Made by a program: the position numbers and the translations under genes
DNA from: Pyrrhosoma nymphula
Taxonomy: Eukaryota > Arthropoda > Insecta > Odonata > Coenagrionidae
DNA length: 64,000 nucleotides
Direction: 5' to 3'
Assembly (NCBI GenBank): GCA_963573305.1
Contig: OY754337.1
Location: 72,761,094-72,825,093 of the forward strand
Notes under the pieces: model-generated
What the model was told of the DNA's origin: nothing
The model's input: only the letters and a program-made list of their open reading frames with translations
Databases searched by the model: none
Shown here: piece by piece, positions 22,500 to 34,014 of the stretch
Numbering within the stretch: position 1 is the stretch's first letter
Layout of the letters: every line of letters begins with the position of its first letter

Positions 22500-23550
22500 T
22501 GGGGTAGGGGAGGATAGATGGACAAAACAGTGGCCAAAGTAGGATATTTATGACGTAATATCATAGCTGGGGAGGAATGGGATAGGAATAAACGCGTGTT
22601 TTCCAAGGTGAACGGGAGATAAATGTATTAAGCGGGGATTAAGACATGACTTCAATATTCTTTGGTAACATTATTGACATCAGTGGAGAGTGGTTTTCGA
22701 AAGTCCGGTCATTCACCAGGTTTACGCGTCCCGAAAGTACAATGTCAAGTCGGTCTAGAAAATCCAGTTTCTTCCTTTGAACAGTACGTGTGACACAGAA
22801 AGCCGCCTGTATTAATGATGCACGATTCTGATTACGATTATCATGATAATCTTTATTTTTTCCGACTAATCATAAATTTGAGATCGATCATTAATGTATC
22901 CATTACTTTCATAATCGATAATTCAGCCCGATTCTTATTACCATTTATCAACCGATTATTCTTCTACATATTTATAATTATAATGTCGAAGAGGTTGCAC
23001 CATCAGGTGATCACCTTCAGTCGCAGGGTATTCTGCTCATACAGAAGCGCTTATGGCAAGTATCGCGGACGTAAATGTAAAATGGTCATTGGGTGTGCTA
23101 TATATTAGGGATTAATAGTCCTCCGTCTGTCGCCGACCACGATTGTGGCGCTCACGAATGGGAAAAGACTGGTGCAGACGAGTCGTGCATTAATTTACAA
23201 CCGCGCTGTGCGAAGCTCCGGAAGTAACCCTATTAAAATGAACTGAAATGATGATATGGCATTTGTAGTCTTGATTCATTTATAGTTTCGAGCATGATAT
23301 AAGAAGTAGTTTATGACATGGATTGTATTTACGGTGCGTCAGTACACCGCATAAACCTCCTTGTGGTGGGTCGCGGGTGACGGTATGCTGGCTTAGTCCT
23401 CTTAGAAAGGATCCTAGCTGAAGTAGAATTGTGATAGCAGGCCTAGGTTATTACAAGTCTTTGGTTTCTCTTGTGGCAAACTCACGAAAATGTGACAAAA
23501 CGTATTAGTAGAGCGCCGTAAACTTTAGTCTGGAAGGAATTAAAGGTGAA
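22500..23550. other. Non-coding stretch, nothing recognised
   Basis: No supportable gene. A fragment near 23355-23390 (AACCTCCTTGTGGTGGGTCG) is a possible worn member of the dispersed family at 24302. Confidence 0.4.
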
Positions 23551-23555
23551 ATTAT

Positions 23556-23680
23556 AACACTGCAATATCCACTTGGTAATTTATTGTTGAAAAAGATAAT
23601 TTGGTGGCAAAGCAACTTCATCAGGTCGGAATAACTAATGGAGATTGCAGTGTTAAACATTTACCTTTCATTCTTTTTGA
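23556..23680. repeat. Palindromic repeat with degenerate hammerhead-like core
   Basis: Outer arms AACACTGCAATATCCACTTG (left) and ATGGAGATTGCAGTGTT (right) are inverted copies. Between them, the minus strand reads CTGATGA (23620-23628 region), A, GTTGC, TTT, GCCAC and then CAAATTATC where GAAATTATC would be expected. It looks like a decayed member of the palindromic mini-element class. Confidence 0.4.
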
Positions 23681-24190
23681 AACATTTTCATAAGGTTATC
23701 CTTGAGACTTCCAACTTAACTAGCAGGGAAAGCTGCACTTGGCGTGGCTACTGCAACAGCTGGTAACCTTTTATATAATATCTTAAAACATTCTGCAAAA
23801 GAGGCCTCAGACAGTCGGAGTTCCAAAGAACGGTGGAAACGGTTGGTCCATCAATAAACAAACTCTACAATCGGTACTTATTGAAAGGGTGCCAGTTTCT
23901 CAGGCCTAACAGAAATAACTAATCTGTGTGACAGGGTCTACCCCGAAAGGGGATTGTGGGGTTAGTTCTCTGGTTTCTACGGAGTCTCGAAATATGCATT
24001 TCAGTTTTCGTGATTCCGTCCACGTTGCGTTGTCTTTTGATGACAACAATTTATCCAGCAAAATGGTCTTTTAGAGCACCGATGAAGTAACTGCTCTCGC
24101 AAAAGAGAAAGGAACTGATTGTAAAAAGGTACAAGCTGCGAGAATACGACTATTGCCACTATGCAACACATTCTTTGAAATGTCTTTGCA

Positions 24191-24226
24191 ATGCAGCTTA
24201 ATGTACGTAAGTACACTAAGCTGCAT
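24191..24226. repeat. 16-bp hairpin
   Basis: ATGCAGCTTAATGTAC pairs with GTACACTAAGCTGCAT across a GTAA loop, with one mismatched position. Confidence 0.7.
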
Positions 24227-24301
24227 AGAATGGCAGATGTTGCTACAGATACGTGACACCGGAACATACTCCGAAGATGATTTTGAAAAGACGTGATAGC
24301 A

Positions 24302-24352
24302 CCACAACCTCCTTGCGGCAGGTCACAGGATATAATTGTAGATGTGGAGTTG
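24302..24352 (+). repeat. Short dispersed repeat 3' end
   Basis: CACAACCTCCTTGCGGCAGG, then TCACAGGATATAATTGTAGA and TGTGG. It shares the layout of the copies at 7922 and 42655. Confidence 0.35.
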
Positions 24353-25099
24353 AATATATAACAACGCTATAATTTGCTGTCTTACATACGCTGTATAGAC
24401 GTTTAATACTTTGTCGAGGATTGATTCTGATGTAGCCTTCCTCCATGTAATCGTTATGCGCTCATAACTTTTACAGGATTATTCAAAGTAATAAATACAT
24501 CGAAATTTAGGAATAATGTACCGGCGCATCATGGGTTCTGGATAAACGGCGATATGTTTACTGATGCGAAATTTTGAAGAAAAAGTACGATGCAAGAATC
24601 TGGGAAAAAGGTAGTTATGCAAACAAGAGGAATATGGGGGATAAAGGAAGCGCGGCTTACATGAGTAAATCGGTGCATCTGCAAATTGAAATCGCTCTAT
24701 TATCTGATATTGATTTTTTGCTTTCATTAGCACGGTTTCTTTGGTAATTCATCTTGTATCTTCAGCAATAATTTGCTTCATACCTCGGCTGACACGGTAA
24801 TTTAGCATATGAAGCTATTATGTTGAAGTTACAGTTGTATACTGAAACTATTAGTGTACTTCTAGTTCAGATTCGTTGTTTAGTCACAGAGTTGTTAGTT
24901 ATTTGCTTAGTATTGAAACATTTAATGTTTTTATTCAATATTTTTCTATTTTGTATAGGCATAATACTTTCGTCTTCGAGCGTATAAATAATCATATTCT
25001 CAAAATTGTTTAATATTAATGGGGTTTTAGTTTTGTGAAAAGAGTAACGGTTCTTGGAAAGAATTATAATGAAGGCGAAGGTTATGAGTAGCCAATGTT

Positions 25100-25395
25100 A
25101 ATAAAGTGTTTAGTGTGGTGGTTAGGGTACTGTACTTTCGATACCGATGGCCCGAGTTTGAATCTTGCTTGTAGCTTTAGTGGAAATCCCGATCCCTACG
25201 TGGGTATTCCCTGGCGAGCACTTCAAATGTAGCACTCCGTCCTCCGGATAGTGCGTGTAACTGTGGACTCATTGTCGCTTATCTGAAAGGCTATGCCAAA
25301 GCCGAGTTTCTCTCTCCCGATCTTCCCTCATACGCCATGCAATCCTCTTATTTCCAATATACCCGCATATCCAGGATACATGCGGCCTTATTTGT
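25100..25395 (+). repeat. tRNA-derived SINE
   Basis: AGTGTGGTGGTTAGGGTACT gives an A-box-like start (near 25116) and GAGTTTGAATCTTGC gives a B-box-like element (near 25155), about 35-40 bases apart as in a tRNA head. A longer non-tRNA body with CACTTCAAATGTAGCACTCC and GTGTAACTGTGGACTC follows. The exact 3' end is uncertain. It is a different family from the pair at 12.25-12.6 kb. Confidence 0.55.
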
Positions 25396-26040
25396 CGACC
25401 GTCTTCTTAAATAACCACTCATTAGTCAATGTTCATAAATTTTGAATGAACTTCATGCGTTATAGGACTTGGGTACATCTCTTTTAGACGGAGAACTTGG
25501 GGTCTGCATTGTGAAACTATCATGAAGGGAGGAACATGTACGACAAAGTTTTTTCCTGCTGTATTTGACTGCTTCATGTACATGACTGTATACGATGCTT
25601 TCCTTCGTTTCTGGCTCTGGTGGAAAAGCATTTTCCTTTAAAGACTCATCGATCAGGTGACCCTCACCATTAAATTTTCCTTCCAAATCCTCTTAGGTAA
25701 AAAACTAAAAATGAAGACACATGACCGCCACGCTAACATTTGATGAAAACGTATGACGACTCTTGTGGCCACTTGTTTCCCGTCGCTGACCGCGTGATCG
25801 AAATTAATCCTCGTTGCTTGTTCAATTGTGTTTCCGCGAATATCACTCTCTTTGGGCCTTACGAATTGGGATAGTTGCCTAACTGTAGTCACCGCGAGAA
25901 TAGGCATTAATGTACTGTTCACTTCATTCCCCCTTTAACGACCATCCATCCATTATTTAATCCAGTTTTCAGATTAATGTCTGTCACAATTTTTGGATTT
26001 CACTATCTTTGTTTTTATCGTACATTGATATAGGTCGACG
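25396..26040. other. Non-coding stretch, nothing recognised
   Basis: Overlapping minus frames at 25.4-25.9 kb show no domain. Confidence 0.5.
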
Positions 26041-26045
26041 TTCTA

Positions 26046-26230
26046 TCCTATAATGCATAGGTTGGGAGCCGCTATGTACTCTTAGGCTACGCGATAGTAT
26101 AAATAAGTTTGCCAACTTGAAAAATTCAGACCATGCGAATTTCAAGGTGACACGGAGAATATTGTTTTGACCCCGCTCCACATCTCTAGGATTGACAGAA
26201 GCGACAAAATGAGAGTTTCGCTGCCGAACT
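26046..26230 (+). repeat. Dispersed repeat, copy 2 (see 7565-7700)
   Basis: Shared blocks in the same order: GGGAGCCGCTATG, AGGCTACGCGATAGTA, CATGCGAATTTCAAGGTGAC, GGAGAATATTGTTTTGA and CCACATCTCTAG. This copy is longer and better kept than the one at 7565-7700. The 114-codon minus frame over it is a by-product. Confidence 0.55.
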
Positions 26231-26234
26231 GATT

Positions 26235-26600
26235 GGTAAAAAATCCCTCCATTCCTTGCACCCTTAGTGACTTCAACAAAAGCAAAGCGAAAGAGTACGC
26301 ATGTTTTAATCCCTAAAACCCGTCGCATACCATGTGTATACTAAGTAATCATAACATTGAACCAAAGAAAACCCGCTTAAAAATTCCAGGAAGGAATAAC
26401 TGAGAAATCCGTATGACCTTAAGTCATCGGTTACGAGATATTTTTTCACAGTACAACTTTGTTCCATTTTTTGTTAAAAACATGCCTTAAGAAATTCTTG
26501 GTGTCAAATTTGCACCATATATTTTTTAAATCTAAATTCATCTGCCATTAGTCTGTCTCGCAGAAATATGAATTCAATAGATAAGTGATAAAAACTAGGC
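26235..26600. other. Non-coding stretch, nothing recognised
   Basis: AT-rich. Confidence 0.5.
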
Positions 26601-26603
26601 ATG

Positions 26604-26720
26604 TGCAGTGCCAGATTTCCAATGAGGCAAAGTAGGCAGTTGCCTATAGGCCCCAAGGGTTGGGGAGCCCCGGAGGGGCCACGAGAATTTTTTCCCCTTT
26701 CTTCTCTTGCGACTTGTTTA
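26604..26720 (+). repeat. Possible hAT-like element end
   Basis: CAGTGCCAGATTTCC followed by AGGCAGTTGCCTATAGGCC and GGGGAGCCCCGG. The first word fits a hAT inverted repeat (CAGTG.CGGA type). I found no matching right end, so this is a fragment at best. Confidence 0.3.
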
Positions 26721-26789
26721 TTAGCGTGGGCCCCGTTGCTTGTACTGCCTACAGGCCCCCAAGTGTGTCAATTCTTCTTCCACAGCTCT

Positions 26790-27130
26790 ACAGCCCGGTG
26801 TGGGCCTTGGCTTCCTCAGTTTTATGCCCCTATCCGGCTCTCCTTTTTGCTTTCTCTCTCTATCTTCCATTCCCAATTGTCTTCAGGTCCTCTTCAACAT
26901 CTTGCAGCCATCTTTTGCGTGGTCTTCCTCTCCTCCTCCTCACTTCCATCTTGCTATTTGTTAACAATTTGGGCATTCGGTACTATTCCATCCTTTCAAC
27001 ATGGTCCAACCATGACAGTCGCAATGACTTTGAGAACCTAACTATATCCTTATCTTCCTATATTTCATTTATTTCATAGTTCATTCTTATTCTCCACATT
27101 TCTCCTTCTTTTACCCCCTCCCATTGACCG
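26790..27130 (-). pseudogene. LINE RT C-terminal fragment
   Basis: Minus-strand reading from about 27110: GEMWRIRMNYEINEI, one stop, then SKSLRLSWLDHVERME and, after another stop, RRGRPRKRWLQDVEEDLK. This is the C-terminal end of an RTE-like LINE protein (family form WLGHVxRM...GRPRKRWLDxVxxDL). It is related to, but distinct from, the full-length LINE at 18.1-21.6 kb, which ends GRPRKRWIDGVREDL. The plus-strand open frames over it are shadows. Confidence 0.75.
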
Positions 27131-27134
27131 AACC

Positions 27135-27300
27135 TGACTGTAACGCACGTCTCTGACATCAATTGACAACCTTCACTTCTCTCCCCCTCCCGTCTCTTCT
27201 CTATATATTGACTCGCTTGAGCTGTAAATGTACCTTGATAATGATTGCTGTGCTGTCGAAACCTGGATTTTTAGTGTGGAATATACTAACAAAAGATATT
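27135..27300 (+). repeat. PLE 3'-end remnant
   Basis: A pyrimidine-rich stretch followed by a hammerhead-like motif and GGATTTTTAGTGTGGAAT, the same order as the PLE ends near 6.3-6.6 kb and the reverse of 22.35-22.42 kb. Confidence 0.45.
27234..27266 (+). ncRNA. Hammerhead-like motif, variant core
   Basis: CTTGATAA, T, GATTGCTGTGCTGTC, GAAA, CCTGG. It belongs to the CTTGATAA subfamily. Stem III is imperfect. Confidence 0.4.
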
Positions 27301-28250
27301 TTTCCGTTATGTCTGTGACTATGTTATACAAAGTTACGCCTTCAACCATTAATATTTAGATTAATTGCATTATCAAGAAATATCTCAGCGCAGAAAAAAA
27401 TCTATGGAGAGGTTATGAAAGCACGCGGAAATTAATGAAGCGGCATCCGTATGAAATCACTTAATTTGGTAATTTGATTATTATTTCTCAATAGTATTGC
27501 AATGGTCGCAAATAATATCATCGAAAAAATAGGTGAGGAGAACAGCAAATTTATAGCCAAGAGTCACGTACATCCAAAATTCTAATGTAGCGTTGTACCG
27601 TAAAGCAGAAAGAAGAAACTTAAAGAAATATTGAGATCAGAAATTTAGATTCTAGAATGAAATAGGGTGGGGGCAGACCTATTCCCATGATGGCAGGAAT
27701 TTTATACATGCTAAAAAAGTATTTTACCTGGCATTGTAGAGCGTAGAGAAGGCACTTGACAACCTGGAATAGAAAAAGATGTTCAAATTTCTATTAGTGC
27801 TTAAAACAGCAAGGAAATATAACGTTCTCAGCAAAATCGTACTCATACCACGGAGACAGAAAGAAGAAATGAACAAGGTAAAAGAATGACGAATAAGTTT
27901 GACAAGGATGCTGCCACCTACAAAAGTTATTCTTATCAATTGATGATACTGAAGAAAAGACATTTTCATGGATGTGGAAAAAATAAGTTGCTTCCTCATC
28001 GCAGATGAAAAGGAAATCTCAGCGGAGATTTTGGACAGTATAGATTCCTTATTTGGCAGTAAACAATTAATATATTATAGAATATAATATGATATTCTAA
28101 AGGGAAATAAAAAATTAAAATCCGTTACGGAAGAGAGAAACAGATTTGCCGCTGCAATATGAGGAGAGGATACGGAAAAGGAAACTGAGTCATCCATCTA
28201 CTCGGATAAAAAATCTTGTGGATTTAGTGTCACGAAAAAGGAGCTGGTGT
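27301..28250. other. Non-coding stretch, nothing recognised
   Basis: AT-rich; the 91-codon minus frame at 27724-27999 has no domain. Confidence 0.5.
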
Positions 28251-28254
28251 TGGT

Positions 28255-28650
28255 TCCGGCATCAAACAATACTACGTTTTACAAATTTCCGGTTGTCATG
28301 GGGACCCATGAGGACCGCAAATACCCAGAAACTGGTTTTGTTTTTATTTTTTTCCTCGGAACATATACAACCAAATTTTTTGAAATTTTTAATTTCAGTA
28401 GAAACGTTAACAGTGTTTATTACAAACGTTAACAATTTATTATTATTTTTATTTCCCACTTTCGCGAAAACTGGGGCTTGATTTCAATTTTTTTTCTTTA
28501 TATCTAATAGCCCAAAAGAGTTGAAACTTTTAGCTTTGCCATCAAAGCATTTTAGTATTATCTCGAACCATAAATTTTATTCAAATTTTTAAGAGCAGTG
28601 GTAAAAGTTGAAAAATGCAAAAAACTTGTTTGTTTTGTTTGTTTGGTTTC
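28255..28650 (+). repeat. Unclassified repeat, left copy of a long inverted pair
   Basis: The outer edge CCGGCATCAAACAATACTAC corresponds to CCGGGAATCAAATAATACTAC at the far end of the right copy (read in reverse). Further matches are TGTCATGGGGAC, CCCACTTTCGCGAAAACTGG, AAAGAGTTGAAACTTTTAGC and AAGAGCAGTGGTAAAAGTTG. Identity is moderate. The right copy is at 34015-34560. Confidence 0.6.
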
Positions 28651-30180
28651 TGATTTTTAATAATTGATACTTAAGCACTACAAATTTTCTTGATTATAAA
28701 ACATTAGATCTAAAAATGGGATTGCTACGAAACTTTACGATGAATAAAGTATAAGTAATTGCTTATTGCTTTAGGGTATTTAATATATACCAAAACAAGC
28801 GGCTATATTAGGAATAGCCACGGCAACTTCGAGGCTTTACTGTTGGAAGGTCTGGATTCAGCTATATCAATTTTACACCTCTTCTTTAAATATTTGTTGT
28901 TCCTATCATTTTGTGCGCTCATCAAGATCGAAACTAAGCAATGAGTTAATGTTTTAGTTGGAATTCAAAATATTTTTCATCAAAATGACAATCACCGAAA
29001 CATGTTAGAACTTTATGAAGGGTTGGCCTTGCAAGAAATAACGCCATCCTCAACTCTTTTCGTTGTATTATATCCACATGACTGTGCTGCGTAAATACCC
29101 AATTAAGAAACAACGTTTTTCTCTATATTTTATTAGAGAAATTAGGCTTACTTTGTTGTACAAAATCACTCGTGTAAGCACACTGAACAAACATTTCATC
29201 GAAAAAATATTAATTTTAAAATTATTGAACATGATGAGAACCTTAGCATGCAGATTGTGTGGCAATAATCTGGTTAGAAGTTTATTTGTTAAGAGAAATA
29301 TCGTTAGCTCTTGATTTTAATTTGAAATTTTAACTCCAATGTTGGTAACGTGAACTCTTCATTTACATCTATCTTCATCACTATCCTCATTTATAACTGG
29401 AGTGTCCCCTTCATAACTCAATATATTGGTCAAAATGTCTTTTGGCCTTACAACCTCCGCTTAATATCTACCGTGCGGAAAGTATTATACAACGGCGGCG
29501 ATATTAGAACAGCCTCCTGGTGTTCTTTAACCATTCGCGCATTCACAAATATGCCTCAAAATTCCATCAATTCCATTTGCGTAAGGCATGTTGGGTGACA
29601 TTCACTAGAGAAAATCTTTCGATGAAACCATAATGCGTCTTTTTGATTAGATGCCGCGATCTCACTATGGTTTCAGAATGGTTGATTTGACTAAAAGGAA
29701 TAGCAAATTAATACTATGTTTCCTGCACTTCTATCTTTTCTGCCAAGTATGAAATTTTTTGACTTTAATGATTGGTCCCAGAAAAGAAAAATTTCCATAC
29801 TTATTGTTAGAAAATCTAATAAGTCAGCGGCTTAAAGGCTAAAAAATGGTACTTTCCATCTGACCCATCTGCTACTTTAAATTTCTATCCCCTGCGTATT
29901 TTCTAAATCCTTTGGAAATAACAAAATGTAGGTTATTTCTTCTGTCATACAAAAATCTGGGTTCAACCGCTCCCCTAACGAATTATTTAAGAAGTAAGCA
30001 CAGAACAGTTACAGCACAATCCAACATCACCAAGAATTTAATTGTTTACCTAATGAAATTAGAGCCTATATATTTGACCGATAATACATGCCCCTCTGTC
30101 ACGACCTACCTTATCTTTATAACGAGGCTAGAAGAATTTGATTCTGTTGTCGTTAGCTGAGGGCGATTACCTCGAAAGCT
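28651..30180. other. AT-rich non-coding stretch
   Basis: Only short, domainless frames. Confidence 0.5.
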
Positions 30181-30241
30181 GGCATAGGCTGTTTGGAAAG
30201 AAATAAACTTTGTAGTTTTCCACACATTTTTATTTTTCCTC

Positions 30242-30273
30242 AACCGGTTTCGACGAATACTCATATTTTCAAG
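30242..30273 (-). ncRNA. Hammerhead-like motif, variant core (PLE 3' terminal repeat)
   Basis: CTTGAAAA, T, ATGAGTATTCGTC, GAAA, CCGG, TT. ACCGGT is self-complementary. The core is variant. Confidence 0.5.
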
Positions 30274-30429
30274 AGGTTAATAAACCACGAGGCGATCAGT
30301 CTTTCACATTTATACCATTGACGAAAGGAGGGGGGAAGCAAGGAGAGGGTGGGAGGGGGAGGGGTTAGGAAAAGAAGGAAGGTGAATACGAGCTTACTCT
30401 GAGGGTGCAAGGTCAGTGTTTTGTAACCA

Positions 30430-30639
30430 TTATTGAGGAGGAAGGGGGACTCTTACAGAGAGGAGAGGTGAGTTTATTGGAACCACTTCATTTACCAGTT
30501 TATCATTATACAATTTGAAAAATGTCCTTATTTCAAAGTTTTCCAAAAAATTCAACTTGGCACCTTTGTCCCGACAATGTAACACATTAAAATTAAAATT
30601 TGAAACATGATAATTGTCAATGAAATGCTTTGAAAACAT
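30430..30639 (-). pseudogene. PLE protein C-terminal fragment
   Basis: The frame reads FSKHFIDNYHVSNFNFNVLH, then RDKGAKLNFLENFEI and VNEVVPINSPLL. It is homologous to 6049-6270. It sits directly after the N-terminal fragment with no RT core between them, so an internal deletion of more than 1 kb fused the two near 30640-30650. Confidence 0.7.
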
Positions 30640-30643
30640 AGAC

Positions 30644-31460
30644 TTATGACAAACATAGACAGATAATGAGCAAACAAGAGCAAGCTTGTATCGAGGATTT
30701 CACACTCCTCTGTAAACTGTTAGTGGGATCTTTGCCTAAAATTTTAAAATGATTATCAGTAGCTAAAAAATCATTACATTTGCCAAGATAGTCTTCTCTG
30801 TCTAAGATTACGATGCTATGGCCTTTGTCTGCTTTTGTCACTGTCAGATTGTTGCTCCTGATGGAGTTTTTGATCTCACGAATCACACGGATATCAGAAA
30901 AATTTGAGCAGTGAGAGGATACATGCTTGGAAACGGAATCCGCTACCAGCTGTTTGACGCCCCACGGCTCCTTACAAAGTTCCACGTCACAATCAGCTAG
31001 CAGGTTAACAACAGCTTTTCTTGAAAGCGGAAAGATAGGTGAAATCTTAAAACCTTTGCTTAAGAGATCCATCTCTTGAAGAGAAAAGGAATTACTATAT
31101 AAATTAACAACTCTGTCATGAAACACCGCTATTTCTAGCTCACACGGTGGTTTTAAGCTGGAGGGTCGTATCTGCACAGTTTGCAAACTCTTCAATTGCG
31201 TCCTGCGTTTCTTGAATGCAACCACACTAACAGCTGACTTCACATGATCTAAGAAGTAAAACCATTAAAATCAATTTAGATTTTTGGACAAATCCGGGTG
31301 CAAAATGTACAAAAAATGGGAGAGAGAGTCACGGATTCCAAACCACCTCTTCAACTCTTGTCGAACCCAAATCTTCTTAGCACTTCCCACAGCCACAGCA
31401 GCAGACTTGGGAGGAAGATCTCGAAGAAAGCTAAACGTAACCCGGAACAACACCGAGTTA
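30644..31460 (-). pseudogene. PLE protein N-terminal fragment
   Basis: The frame from 31243 holds the block that precedes the RT fingers in PLE proteins: LTVTKADKGHSIVILDREDY followed by LGKCNDFLATDNHFKIL; the family form is ITKADKGN..VI....Y. Upstream, about 31453 to 31271 in another frame, FGIRDSLSHFLYILHPDL resembles the still earlier N-terminal region. Stops and frame changes separate the parts. After KDPTNSLQRSVKSSI the coding match ends at the deletion junction, so YVDD is lost. Confidence 0.75.
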
Positions 31461-31557
31461 GAGACAGGTATTGTTTAAATAAATATTCAGACTGGCCACT
31501 CGATATTTGATAGATAGTATAAGAAATAACCTCTTCTTTTTTGCCATACTAGCATTA

Positions 31558-31766
31558 CGAATAAATTAATCGTCGATGGGCTTACTTTATGGAACTTTTC
31601 CATGTTTGGAAAGAAATAATTAATGTGGTTTATTTACCTCTTGAAAATGACTAGTATTTGTTGAAACCAGCAGAGGAAAAATAAAAATGTGTGGAAAACT
31701 ACAAAGTTTATTTCTTTCCAAACATGGAAAAGTTCCACAAAGTAAGCCCTACTACGATTAATTTTA
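31558..31766. repeat. Nested inverted repeat around the 5' terminal repeat of the PLE
   Basis: About 62 bp at 31558-31619 (GGCTTACTTTATGGAAC, TTTTCCATGTTTGG) is repeated inverted at 31706-31766 (CCAAACATGGAAAAG, GTTCCACAAAGTAAGCC). The single hammerhead-like motif sits between the arms. Confidence 0.7.
31640..31671 (+). ncRNA. Hammerhead-like motif, degenerate
   Basis: CTTGAAAA, T, GACTAGTATTTGTT, GAAA, CCAGC. It is the inverted partner of the motif at 30242-30273 and has lost the self-complementary stem III. Confidence 0.4.
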
Positions 31767-31778
31767 CGGCATAGGCTG

Positions 31779-34010
31779 ACCTTATGCATACTCTAATTTT
31801 CCAGTTCTTCTTTGACATCGCGAAACCTTCTATCATTGACTCATCGATCACCTTCTTTCATCAGATTATGCAAGTTTTCAGTTTTATCAAACATCTTATT
31901 TACAATGGAAGCATCATTTTGTGTAGCATAATATGGCCCCAGAATGTCAACGACATAATCGTCCGTGGTACTTACCGAAAACGGTTTACTCGGTGGTACT
32001 TCCTTTTGTCCAGATAAGGACTTTCTTTGTTACTTCATGTCTTTGCTTTTTTGATTTCTGATGTATGTCCCGTGAAATATTAATGCGAACGTATTTTACA
32101 AGTTAAAAATTTTAGTTACGGTGGCTGATGAGTGATTCTTTATTAATTACCTTGGGAAACACAATCAAAAGCCAAAATGTGTGGGTAAAATGTCCTTAGC
32201 AAACTACTTTAGAACTGGAGAACATACATTTGAAGCCGTTTGTGTTCGTTGTCCAAACCTAAAATTGACGACATTAACCTGTTTGAGTTACCGGTACGTA
32301 ATTCAAATAAAAATTTTATTGAAGCGTAACTGAACGTAAGTCTGAGTCTCTTAGATTCCATCATTTCAGCCAATGACCGAATGCTGTTCCATATCAATCA
32401 AGTGAAAAAATTTGAATTTTCATTATAAATCATGAAGTTTCGCATGTTAATCAAACTTCGTGAGTCACTTATTATTGAAATAGCCTCCGGATATTTTTCC
32501 AGCTCATTTAATTCAACCAAAATAGAATTTGAATTGACACGTAAAAGTTTTAATTCTTCATTAAAATATCTCTTTATCGTCAAATGATCAGAGCAGCATC
32601 GATATCCCTATGGTATTAATATTTTATTTTTAATCTTGGTTACGATACGTTGGATCCTCTGTCTGTGTGTAGACTGTGGATTCGTTATGACATGAGAGGA
32701 TTGCGAACTTTAAAGGCAGTTATCTTCTTTGCTTTCCCTAGCGATATCATTCATCACAAAATTTCTGACATTGAACTTACAAGTTATTTTTGCATTGGCA
32801 GCAAAACACCTCGCCTACGATGACATATATTTACAAAACTTCTTCCAATATTTTTCCCATTCATTGTTTGTAATTGTTATACTTTTTACCGAGATTTAAA
32901 AAATGAATTTGCTGCACTTAATGCACGTTTTGTTATATCTCTTTGATGATGCGTGTGTTCTGCTGAACTCCTCTTGAAGGTCATTTTGGAGAACACATTA
33001 TAAACGATAAGTATTATTTTAATTGGCAATTATTTTCCTGTTTTTGCAAATAATAATTTTTGTATCGACCAATCATTACATGCTGATGACAATAAAAAGG
33101 CGTTATTAAGCAAATTCTTAATAATTTAGATAAATATACATTAATCACTTCAAATCTGATGATCTACATTCCACTGCATAGCCTTAGAAAGTGTAACTAA
33201 ATTTGTTACTATAAAAAATGAATTTATTTGAGAAATTTAGGTATATTTGGAAGGTTTTAAGCTAATTTGGAGTGGCGTGGAATTTAGGATTATCTTCAAA
33301 TCGTGTTATGGAATAAATTAAGTCAGTATCTTCTATCAAGTCTTTAGGCTTCATGGCGCTTCATGCCACAGACCTGCCACTAAAATTTGGCAAAAAGATT
33401 GACATGTCAAAACCGAGACCGAATGAAAACTGTGATGGGAATGTATGAACAAAATCACTACGCATGGATTATTGCTTGAAATGCATAGTTTAAGTCAATA
33501 TTAAAAGGCAATTTAAGAGAGTTTTCACGTAGTAGACAAGATTAATAATTCCGAAAAATTATTATTATTGACCAGAATTTAGGATGAAGTTGTCAAGGGA
33601 ATGAAAAAAGGAAAACATTGTTAGTTGGCAAATAGTAGAATTAGCATACTGTATTCCGCTCTTCAGTTTCCTTAACATTTGTCCTCCTTTAGCCTCGTAA
33701 TTATGTGGTTGAGAAAAAGGAATATAGTACTTCATGCTAGTAATCTATGAATCTTTACATTGAAAAAAAATTTATGTTGCATACACATTTGCCAAATTGG
33801 ATTTCAAAACACTGATGTAATACTAAGGAAAAACTCTTAAAGTAATTGGATTTTAAATTAAAACAATAAAAAATTGGAATTTCAGCAGATGCTTTAGCAA
33901 CGGGTATCATGAAGAAGTGGGAATTCTTCATGATGCCTGGGACATGATTCAACGGGAAAAATAACTTTTTTGATCACACGAAATAAAATTGAAAAATAGA
34001 AAATATTTAC
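31779..34010. other. AT-rich non-coding stretch
   Basis: Nothing coding is supported. A small hairpin with ATCATGAAGAA / TTCTTCATGAT stems lies near 33906-33933. Confidence 0.5.
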
Positions 34011-34014
34011 TTGG

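Larger units (their letters stand above)
23700..25090. other. Non-coding stretch with a hairpin and a short repeat
   Basis: Nothing coding is supported. Overlapping minus-strand frames at 24.0-24.45 kb have no domain. Confidence 0.5.
30181..31778 (-). mobile_element. PLE copy with inverted termini, RT core deleted, 11-bp target duplication
   Basis: The 11-bp direct repeat GGCATAGGCTG at 30181-30191 and 31768-31778 brackets a 1576-bp insertion. Its ends (30192-30290 minus, 31620-31735 plus) are inverted copies sharing GTTTGGAAAGAAATAA, ACTACAAAGT, TTTTCCACACATTTTTATT and a hammerhead-like motif. The interior encodes a PLE N-terminus (31460 to 30644) and C-terminus (30639 to 30430) with the RT palm and most of the nuclease missing. 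So the copy is non-autonomous. Inverted terminal repeats are a known PLE feature. Confidence 0.8.

Noticed and set aside
25110..25175. tRNA gene
   Set aside because: A- and B-box-like words only, followed by a SINE body; acceptor stem does not close.
26604..27130. One complete hAT element carrying a LINE fragment
   Set aside because: Only a left-end-like word was found; no right inverted repeat or 8-bp duplication could be located.
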